This document shows positions 58,850-64,000 of a stretch of 64,000 bases of DNA, one piece after another. Both the position numbers and the translations under genes were made by a program. Under the pieces are notes generated by a model. It was not told where the DNA came from. It did not search any database and saw only the letters and a list, made by a program, of their open reading frames with translations. Within the stretch, counting starts at the first letter, position 1. Each line of letters starts with the position of its first letter. The stretch is from a virus, in IMG/VR virus record IMGVR_UViG_3300003873_000002, positions 62,001 through 126,000 of that record, one strand, 5' to 3'.

Positions 58850-59152
58850 ATGCAAACAGAAACAAAAGAAATTACTATTAAACTTGATGGGAATTCAATT
58901 GATGTTTTAAAACAAGTTGATAGTATGTACAGAGAATCAATCATTAATATCGGAATTCGTATGATTTCCTTGACACCATATTATAAATTTTTATCTGGAA
59001 AGGATGATGTAGCTGACATTAATGCATTGACATCACTAGATACAAACTGCAATACCAATGCACTACTCGCTAGTGAAAAATCACAAGAAGTTGTGAACGA
59101 AGCGCCATCAAAATTAAAAAGGAAAACAAAAAGCTCATGGGACGATTTATAA
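58850..59152 (+). CDS. ParR-like adaptor / DNA-binding candidate
   Basis: The 100-residue product starts ETKEITIKLDGNSIDVLKQV, a beta strand followed by two helices as in ribbon-helix-helix proteins. It continues SMYRESIINIGIRMISLTPYY, and ends in a disordered tail with a basic stretch (KLKRKTKSSWDDL). In plasmids ParR has a ribbon-helix-helix N-terminus and a C-terminal ParM-binding tail. The gene follows the ParM-like gene after a 9-bp repeat array. The call rests on position, size and this pattern. Confidence 0.55.
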   Translation: MQTETKEITIKLDGNSIDVLKQVDSMYRESIINIGIRMISLTPYYKFLSGKDDVADINALTSLDTNCNTNALLASEKSQEVVNEAPSKLKRKTKSSWDDL

Positions 59153-59271
59153 TGGATTTATACCATAAAATAATGTATATGATAGCATTAGGGTGGGTTA
59201 TTTTGCTGTTTTTGTTATTGGTTATTAAACCAATCGATAAATCAACACAATATTTCGAGGAGCATAAATGA
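59152..59271 (+). CDS. Single-pass membrane peptide (39 aa)
   Basis: An ATG overlapping the ParR-like stop (TAATG) opens a 39-codon frame: MDLYHKIMYMIALGWVILLF, then LLLVIKPIDKSTQYFEEHK. It contains one clear transmembrane helix and a short charged tail. Its TGA overlaps the ATG of the dNMP kinase gene, so it is coupled on both sides, which supports it as real. It could be a small regulatory or lysis-related membrane protein; nothing specific is known. Confidence 0.7.
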   Translation: MDLYHKIMYMIALGWVILLFLLLVIKPIDKSTQYFEEHK

Positions 59272-59834
59272 AAATAATTTTATTAGCAGGCCCTAAGGGG
59301 ATTGGTAAAGATTTTGTTGGTGAATATATGGTTAACACATATGGATTTAAGCGTATTGCATTTGCAGACAATGTAAAAAAAGTAATTGCAAAAACGCTTG
59401 ATCTTAATTTAAGTGAAATTGATTATTTAAAAAATAATGAACAAATGAGAGTTACTAGCATAGAAACGACTAGTGGGCTTAATATGCGCACAATTATTCA
59501 GCGATTCGCTACTGATGCAATGCAATCTGTATTTGGTGAAACTGTTTGGGTCAATGCATTGAAACGAGATATATATAATTTAATTGGTGATTATAATATT
59601 GTTGTTACTGATTTTCGATTTCCACACGAATATGAAGAACTAATTAGAAGCGGATTCAGCGATGACATTGTAACAATAAAAATTACTGATAGATTTAACA
59701 GTTCAAGTGATTCAAGTCATATTAGTGAAAATGCGCTTAAAGATTTTAAATTTGATTATACATTTGTAAATAATAAAGACAATTTTGCAAGACGGGAACT
59801 TGATGATATTGTTATAGATGCGGTTTATGAATAA
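59268..59834 (+). CDS. 1: Deoxynucleoside monophosphate kinase (gp1-like)
   Basis: The 188-residue protein matches T-even dNMP kinase: P-loop IILLAGPKGIGKDFVGEYM, then YGFKRIAFADNVKKVI, SGLNMRTIIQRFATDAMQ and GETVWVNAL, followed by IVVTDFRFPHEYEEL. The enzyme phosphorylates dNMPs to dNDPs for phage DNA synthesis. It is shorter than T4 gp1 (241 residues). ATG overlaps the upstream 39-residue gene. The family call is secure. Confidence 0.9.
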   Translation: MKIILLAGPKGIGKDFVGEYMVNTYGFKRIAFADNVKKVIAKTLDLNLSEIDYLKNNEQMRVTSIETTSGLNMRTIIQRFATDAMQSVFGETVWVNALKRDIYNLIGDYNIVVTDFRFPHEYEELIRSGFSDDIVTIKITDRFNSSSDSSHISENALKDFKFDYTFVNNKDNFARRELDDIVIDAVYE

Positions 59835-59922
59835 CCATAAAAAACATATAAATCATTGTAGAATTGTTGAATGCAAAAATATTGGTAAGTGGACTACGAA
59901 TGATTTAATTATCAAACTATAA
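59827..59922 (+). CDS. Possible very small protein (31 aa)
   Basis: An ATG overlapping the end of the dNMP kinase gene opens a 31-codon frame (MNNHKKHINHCRIVECKNIG, then KWTTNDLIIKL) filling the space before the gp33-like gene. The C-x-x-x-x-C and His residues could form part of a zinc site. No good ribosome-binding site is seen, so this may be a chance frame. Confidence 0.3.
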   Translation: MNNHKKHINHCRIVECKNIGKWTTNDLIIKL

Positions 59923-59930
59923 GGGAAAAT

Positions 59931-60257
59931 ATGAAATCGTGTATCATAACAAATGAACAATTAGAAATTAACAAGAAAATTTTATTAGAAGCAAAAAACG
60001 AATTTGACCGAGAAGAGTTTCACGATTTTTATAATAATGTAATGGAGTTTAAGCATGAAAATCATTTAGAGACTTTACTAGAGGCAATTATTGGGTACGC
60101 AGAAGAACACAACCTTGATATGTTGGATGTTGCTGATGTTATTAAAAAAGACAATACAATGTCAGACATTCTTACATCAGATTTAATTAAAAATAAACAA
60201 ATCAAATTTGTTAATAAAGATGATAATATTATTTATCAAGTCGAGGAGTGGATATAA
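59931..60257 (+). CDS. 33: Late-promoter co-activator, gp33-like
   Basis: The 108-residue acidic protein resembles T4 gp33 (112 residues) in size and in its central region: LETLLEAIIGYAEEHNLDML, then DVADVIKKDNTMSDILTSDL, followed by KNKQIKFVNKD, parallels gp33's helices that bind the beta subunit flap. gp33 links gp55-polymerase to the sliding clamp at late promoters. It lies directly before the gp59-like gene, as 33 and 59 are neighbours in T4. A gp55-like gene elsewhere in the window adds support. AGGGA precedes the ATG. Confidence 0.55.
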   Translation: MKSCIITNEQLEINKKILLEAKNEFDREEFHDFYNNVMEFKHENHLETLLEAIIGYAEEHNLDMLDVADVIKKDNTMSDILTSDLIKNKQIKFVNKDDNIIYQVEEWI

Positions 60258-60833
60258 ATGATTTCATTTGAATCACAATATAATATCGCATTTGGTATTT
60301 TTTTGACATTCGATAAGAAACTAAAACGCCCAAAATTAAAAGTCAAACATAGTAATGAAGTGATCCAAAAATATGCATTGATGTTTCCATATATTAAGTT
60401 TGAAAGCACGACACGCAATTTATTTATAAGCACATGTCTTTTTATAATGTTTAAAAGGACACCGTCATCGTTTTACGCTATGATGGAAAGATTGAGAGAT
60501 GTTGACCCCAAAGATGTGCGCGAGTTTTTATATGAAATCAAATCTTACCAACAGAATATACAATTAGATATTGATTACATTATGTCTATTTATCAAAACA
60601 ATGTCGACACCAATGACGTATTTAACGAATACCAACGCAAGAAAATCCATTTTTATACGTTGTGGTTTTACATAAAGTCGCTCGAAAAACATGATCCAGA
60701 AAGGGTTAATTTTAAAAACTCAAGAATACATATGATTATTTATAATAAACTAAGCAGTTTAATGCTTTTTTTGAAATTTAAACCGGAATCCATCGAAAAA
60801 ATAGAAATGATGTATAATACGATGGAGCTATAA
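60258..60833 (+). CDS. 59: Helicase loader, gp59-like
   Basis: The 191-residue helical protein follows the gp33-like gene without a gap. Its pattern matches gp59: YALMFPYIKFESTTRNLFIST, then VDPKDVREFLYEIKSYQQNIQ parallels the gp59 'D-x-x-x-F-Y-x-E-Y-I-x-R-L-K-Q' helix, and IKSLEKHDPERVNFKNSRIHM parallels 'I-I-D-K-H-D-E-x-x-x-N-L-x-W'. T4 gp59 (217 residues) loads gp41 helicase at forks and recombination intermediates. Similarity is low and was judged by eye, but gene order 33-59 supports it. Confidence 0.55.
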   Translation: MISFESQYNIAFGIFLTFDKKLKRPKLKVKHSNEVIQKYALMFPYIKFESTTRNLFISTCLFIMFKRTPSSFYAMMERLRDVDPKDVREFLYEIKSYQQNIQLDIDYIMSIYQNNVDTNDVFNEYQRKKIHFYTLWFYIKSLEKHDPERVNFKNSRIHMIIYNKLSSLMLFLKFKPESIEKIEMMYNTMEL

Positions 60834-60849
60834 TTGGGTCTCTTAAAGT

Positions 60850-60882
60850 ATTCAAAAAATATTCAAAAAATATTCAAAAGCA
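60850..60882. repeat. Three 11-bp tandem repeats
   Basis: ATTCAAAAAAT-type units occur three times after the gp59-like stop codon and just before the clamp-loader promoter. Confidence 0.9.
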
Positions 60883-60890
60883 TTTAATTG

Positions 60891-60919
60891 TTGACAAATA
60901 TAGTTAAAGATGTTATAAT
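60891..60919 (+). promoter_or_regulatory. Perfect-consensus sigma-70 promoter for the clamp loader
   Basis: TTGACA (60891-60896), a 17-base spacer and TATAAT (60914-60919) match the sigma-70 consensus exactly. The array of 10-bp repeats in the leader and the gp44-like ATG (60992) follow. Confidence 0.92.
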
Positions 60920-60930
60920 ATAACAATAGA

Positions 60931-60975
60931 GCAGAATAGAACAGAATAGAACAGAATAGAACAGAATAGAACAAC
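60931..60975. repeat. 10-bp tandem repeats in the gp44 leader
   Basis: About four and a half copies of CAGAATAGAA separate the promoter from the ribosome-binding site AGGAG (60976-60980). Confidence 0.95.
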
Positions 60976-60991
60976 AGGAGAAATAAAAATA

Positions 60992-61957
60992 ATGTGTACA
61001 CCGATGAAAAAAATTAACGAGCGTGAATTTATTTGGGCCCAAAAGTATAGACCCCAAACTGTAGATGATTTAATTTTTCCTGATAAAATTAAGAAAAAAT
61101 TTCAATCATATGTCCAATCAGGCGAAATTCCAAATATCGCATTATGGGGTTCAATTCCAGGTTCGGGTAAAACATCTGCGGCGACTGCGATTATTACAGA
61201 TCTTGATTGTGAAGTGCTATGGATTAATGGGTCAAGAGAAAGAGGTATTGATGCGGTTAGAGTAAATATCACAAATTTTGCTTCAACAAATTCAATTGAT
61301 GGAAGAGCAAAGGTGGTAATTATTGATGAAGCGGATCAATTAACTGCCGATGCACAAAAGGCATTGAGAGGCATTATCGAAGAAGTTTCTGTATCATGCA
61401 GATTTATTTTTACTGGTAATTACAAAGATAATATGATCGATCCTTTAATCAAACGCTTTATCTCATATGATTTGGATGAGTTATATCAAAGTGAATATAA
61501 ACAAGAACTTGGTTTGCAGATTTATCATAGATTGGTGTATATCCTTGAAAACGAAAATATTAGTTATGCACAAGATGATATCAAATCTATCATCACTAAT
61601 ATGTATCCATCCACAAGAGATATGATTATGATGTTACAAGAATCGTCATATGGTGGCCAATTAGAAGTCAAAAACACAATCGATACTTTATCACATATTA
61701 AACACGCATTCGAATTAATTAAACAAAATAATTTTCCAGCATTGCGTTTAATGTTAAATGAAGTTACTATGGTTGATACGTTTATTACACAAGTTTTCAA
61801 ACACATCGATGAATATTTTGCCGTTGAGTCAATCCCTAAAGTAATTATGTTATTATCAGATTGTCAGGATAGTGCTAGAAATGCAAAAAACCCAACCATT
61901 ACAATTACTGCACTATTTACGAGAATAATGGGTGACAAAAGCATCATTTTGTTATAA
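60992..61957 (+). CDS. 44: Sliding-clamp loader ATPase, gp44-like
   Basis: The 321-residue AAA+ protein matches T4 gp44 (319 residues). It has FIWAQKYRPQTVDDLIFPD at the start, Walker A at G53-T61 (GSIPGSGKT), Walker B KVVIIDEADQL, the sensor 1 region FIFTGNYKDNM and the Arg-finger region DPLIKRFIS with the S-R-C-type motif present as K-R-F. With gp62 it loads the gp45 clamp. A perfect sigma-70 promoter drives it. An internal Met5 is a possible alternative start, because AGGAG is eleven bases from the first ATG. Confidence 0.93.
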   Translation: MCTPMKKINEREFIWAQKYRPQTVDDLIFPDKIKKKFQSYVQSGEIPNIALWGSIPGSGKTSAATAIITDLDCEVLWINGSRERGIDAVRVNITNFASTNSIDGRAKVVIIDEADQLTADAQKALRGIIEEVSVSCRFIFTGNYKDNMIDPLIKRFISYDLDELYQSEYKQELGLQIYHRLVYILENENISYAQDDIKSIITNMYPSTRDMIMMLQESSYGGQLEVKNTIDTLSHIKHAFELIKQNNFPALRLMLNEVTMVDTFITQVFKHIDEYFAVESIPKVIMLLSDCQDSARNAKNPTITITALFTRIMGDKSIILL

Positions 61958-62003
61958 AATATAATAAAATTCAAATAAAGTATAATAAAAGGAAGAGTTT
62001 GAT

Positions 62004-62606
62004 ATGATTTTTAAAAGCACAAAAACATTTAATAATTTACCATGTTCACACCAGCAATGGATGGATTCTGATGAGGATGGGGTAATTGGTGCAGGTCAAT
62101 GTGCCCAAACACATGGATATAGTAGATCGTTTATTTTCGAATTTTCTTGTAGTGAAGTAGATAGTTATGGGTGGGTCGTGGGTTTTAGTTCACTTAAAAA
62201 GGTTAAGAAGTGGCTAGAATATATGTTTGACCATACTTCATTATGGGAATCATCTGACCCTCGCATCGACGATGTACTCAAAATAAATGATGAATTAGAT
62301 ATTCCATTATATAATTTAAGGGTTCTACCCACTGGTGTGTCTATGGAACAAACAGCATTATTTGTTTCTATGTATATTAATCCTTATATTTATGATACTA
62401 CTGATGGTCGTTGCTGGATTTCTAGACTAGAAGTTAGAGAGAACGATAAGAATTCAGGTATTATTGAATTGACTGAAGAAGATGCGATTAAAATGTCACA
62501 GCGGTTGAATGAATATGAGCCTCATAATTATTTCCCAACTAGGACTGTTTATAGATATACCATGCCAAAAAAATTAATTAACGAAATTGACACGTTTAGT
62601 GTTTAA
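62004..62606 (+). CDS. queD: QueD/PTPS-family 6-carboxytetrahydropterin synthase-like protein
   Basis: The 200-residue protein belongs to the 6-pyruvoyl/6-carboxytetrahydropterin synthase fold. FKSTKTFNNLPCSHQQW gives the first zinc His (about 16), QCAQTHGYSRSFIFEF the catalytic-type Cys33 and second zinc His37, YGWVVGFSSLKKVKKWLEYMF the next block, DHTSLW and RLEVRENDKNSG the C-terminal part. Bacterial QueD has H-G-H where this has H-G-Y, so the third zinc ligand is altered. QueD makes a precursor of 7-deazaguanine, which some phages place in DNA. It sits between gp44 and gp62. No other queuosine-pathway gene is seen in the window. Confidence 0.75.
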   Translation: MIFKSTKTFNNLPCSHQQWMDSDEDGVIGAGQCAQTHGYSRSFIFEFSCSEVDSYGWVVGFSSLKKVKKWLEYMFDHTSLWESSDPRIDDVLKINDELDIPLYNLRVLPTGVSMEQTALFVSMYINPYIYDTTDGRCWISRLEVRENDKNSGIIELTEEDAIKMSQRLNEYEPHNYFPTRTVYRYTMPKKLINEIDTFSV

Positions 62607-62624
62607 AGTGTTTAAAGTGTTTAA
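62598..62624. repeat. Three 9-bp repeats overlapping the queD-like stop codon
   Basis: AGTGTTTAA occurs three times. The first copy contains the last codons and the TAA of the queD-like gene, so the gene end has been tandemly copied. Confidence 0.9.
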
Positions 62625-62649
62625 TGAAATAGATTGAATAGAGGTATTT

Positions 62650-63117
62650 ATGAATGAATGGGGTATTGAGCTACCCCCTCCACCTATGGAGGAGGTAGTT
62701 ACACCAAAAACAAAGAAAAAATCAATATTTGATATTATTGGTTCAACATATAATAAGAGATATTTTGCAAGTGATGAGGATATAAATAGCTCATTGAATG
62801 AATTCATGCTTGTAAATATATTATCAAATCACCCTGCTACAATTTTTTTGGCTGAGTACTTAAACAATCATAATATGCCATTACCAACAGCTTATAGATT
62901 TATTTATCATTCAATTCCAAAGGGTGCTATTCGAAATATTTTATATCCATCGAATAAAAAATCACAAAAAAATATCAGTGAAGATGAAATAGAGGTGATT
63001 TGCAAACATTATAAATGCAATGAAGTTATTGCACAAAAATATTTTAATATTTTGCCAAAAGAAGAACTTGATAAAATTGTGGATATGTATGCTGAGGGTG
63101 GTATAGTCAACCAATAG
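62650..63117 (+). CDS. 62: Clamp-loader small subunit, gp62-like
   Basis: The 155-residue protein resembles T4 gp62 (187 residues). IFDIIGSTYNKRYFASDEDI parallels 'F-F-E-I-I-G-A-I-N-N-K', and EFMLVNILSNHPATIFLAEYL, then AYRFIYHSIPKGAI parallels 'F-M-V-E-N-A-L-S-Q-F-P' and 'Y-L-M-A-A-V-P-R-G-K'. The proline-rich N-terminus (ELPPPPMEEV) is extra and the C-terminus shorter. It completes the clamp loader with gp44, from which it is separated by the queD-like gene. GAGG lies seven bases before the ATG. Confidence 0.75.
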   Translation: MNEWGIELPPPPMEEVVTPKTKKKSIFDIIGSTYNKRYFASDEDINSSLNEFMLVNILSNHPATIFLAEYLNNHNMPLPTAYRFIYHSIPKGAIRNILYPSNKKSQKNISEDEIEVICKHYKCNEVIAQKYFNILPKEELDKIVDMYAEGGIVNQ

Positions 63118-63191
63118 TCAACCAATAGTCAACCAATAGTCAATCAGTAGATAGTCAGTAGATAGTCAGTAGATAGTCAGTAGATAGTCAG
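63103..63191. repeat. Two 11-bp arrays overlapping the gp62-like stop codon
   Basis: About four copies of TAGTCAACCAA begin within the last codons of the gp62-like gene and include its TAG. They change without a gap into about four copies of TAGTCAGTAGA. An AAGGAG ribosome-binding site follows at 63195-63200. Confidence 0.95.
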
Positions 63192-63206
63192 AAAAAGGAG
63201 CAAAAA

Positions 63207-64000
63207 ATGATCAGTTTAAGCCACAATGACCTTGATGGTGTAGTTTCACAATTTTCTGTGAGAATAAAATACGGTGAGAATAATACTTATATTAATACAT
63301 CATATGCAGATATTTCATATTATTTGAACGAAATTAAAACAAGCAAAACAAATGTATCAAATCAGAATCAAGAACTTATTGTTACTGATTTAAATTTTAA
63401 AAGCAGTGATATCGATATTTTAATTAGTATGAGCGATGATTTTGATATCACATATATTGATCATCATTTATACGATGAAAATGACCTTAAAAAATTATAC
63501 AAGTCAAAAATCACTACAGTGATTGATACATCTAAATCGGCATCTCTTATTGCATATGAATATTTCATAAAAGGCAATGAAAATGCATTAAACCATGTGG
63601 ACACTGATGAGTTTAAATATCTTGTAGACTGTACAAATGCATATGATATTTGGTTAACTGATTCAGAATTGTGGGATGATGGGTTTAAACTTAATAATGC
63701 TTTTTGGGATTTATCATTAAACTCATTTGCATCTCATGTAGTGAGTAACTCATATATGTACACTAGTTATATTAAACAACGTGGAAATGAAATAGATAAC
63801 GATGCAAGAAAATATTTTTTAGGCGAAGGCAGTGTGCCGAAAGTAAAAGAAAATAATGGTTTATTATTATTTGCGAATAGATTTGTTGCATACGCACAAT
63901 TTTTATTCCCGGATTTTAATTATTACATGATTGTAACATCCGAAAAAAATATTTCGTTCAGAACAAAAGATCTAAATGATGATAGTAGCCTTTATTTTAA
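63207..64000 (+). CDS. DHH-family phosphoesterase, truncated by the window edge
   Basis: An ATG with AAGGAG six bases upstream opens a frame that runs to the window end (264 codons). It has DHH-family motifs: LSHNDLDGVVSQ (H-x-D-x-D-G type), LIVTDLNF (the single Asp), and TYIDHHLYD (D-H-H). These bind two manganese ions in nanoRNases, pAp phosphatases and RecJ-type exonucleases. NAYDIWLTDSELW resembles the region after DHH in NrnB-like enzymes. It probably degrades short oligonucleotides or cyclic dinucleotide products. The C-terminal substrate-binding domain is cut off. Confidence 0.8.
   Translation, partial: MISLSHNDLDGVVSQFSVRIKYGENNTYINTSYADISYYLNEIKTSKTNVSNQNQELIVTDLNFKSSDIDILISMSDDFDITYIDHHLYDENDLKKLYKSKITTVIDTSKSASLIAYEYFIKGNENALNHVDTDEFKYLVDCTNAYDIWLTDSELWDDGFKLNNAFWDLSLNSFASHVVSNSYMYTSYIKQRGNEIDNDARKYFLGEGSVPKVKENNGLLLFANRFVAYAQFLFPDFNYYMIVTSEKNISFRTKDLNDDSSLYF

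Noticed and set aside
58675-58944. Frames coding for HIK repeats (plus) or NVF repeats (minus)
   Set aside because: They arise from the 9-bp array between the ParM-like and ParR-like genes and overlap clear genes in other frames.
1-64000. tRNA genes
   Set aside because: I looked through the intergenic gaps for cloverleaf-like pairs and T-loop sequences (GTTCGA...) and found none convincing; nearly all gaps are short and AT-rich. A covariance-model scan would be decisive.

Overview
The window is part of the genome of a large, AT-rich, tailed bacteriophage of the T4 superfamily. The case rests on co-occurring T4-type replication and late-transcription proteins: clamp-loader gp44 and gp62, a gp59-like helicase loader, a gp33-like co-activator, a gp55-like late sigma factor, endonuclease VII (gp49), ATP-dependent DNA ligase, dNMP kinase, class Ia ribonucleotide reductase with glutaredoxin, and TATAAATA late-promoter elements. 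The host is probably a flagellated proteobacterium, because the phage carries a flagellin and a FlaG-like gene, and the flagellin sits behind a near-consensus sigma-28 (FliA) promoter.

Layout. From 1 to 34.6 kb every gene is on the minus strand. This is a virion-appendage block: about a dozen long fibre or adhesin proteins with coiled-coil stalks and variable tips (glycine-rich, LamG-like, beta-propeller, RCC1-like, S74 chaperone), interleaved with fibre-assembly proteins. Several fibres share one of two N-terminal anchor modules. Accessory enzymes sit among them: a secreted NUC1-type nuclease, a multipass permease-like protein, a U32-like/methyltransferase fusion, an HD/polynucleotide-kinase fusion, an Asp/Asn beta-hydroxylase-like oxygenase and a cupin. 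From 34.6 to 36.07 kb lies a 1.47-kb non-coding divergence zone with nine copies of a short motif and a GC-rich patch; it could be an origin or a regulatory hub. From 36.07 to 64 kb every gene is on the plus strand: lysis enzymes, the flagellin/FlaG pair, late-transcription genes, a cassette of nucleotidyltransferase-, nuclease- and ligase/NMNAT-like proteins, DNA ligase, ribonucleotide reduction, an actin-like ParM/ParR-like pair, and a replication block (33-59-44-queD-62) ending in a truncated DHH phosphoesterase.

Regulation appears layered. Sigma-70-like promoters precede several plus-strand genes (gp55, SleB lysin, the membrane protein before nrdA, gp44). TATAAATA elements precede fibre genes and endonuclease VII. 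The sigma-28 promoter precedes flagellin. Many gene pairs overlap by ATGA, GTGA or TAATG, which indicates translational coupling.

The most unusual features are: (1) the flagellin/FlaG module with its own sigma-28 promoter; (2) more than twenty gene junctions carrying unrelated tandem repeats whose unit is always about 9-11 bp, close to one helical turn, and which often contain the stop codon of the upstream gene; (3) the repeat-rich divergence zone, whose motif recurs as an inverted pair upstream of flagellin; (4) the four-gene nucleotidyltransferase / PD-(D/E)XK-like / ligase-NMNAT fusion / zinc-motif cassette. All family assignments come from motifs read by eye; no database search was possible.
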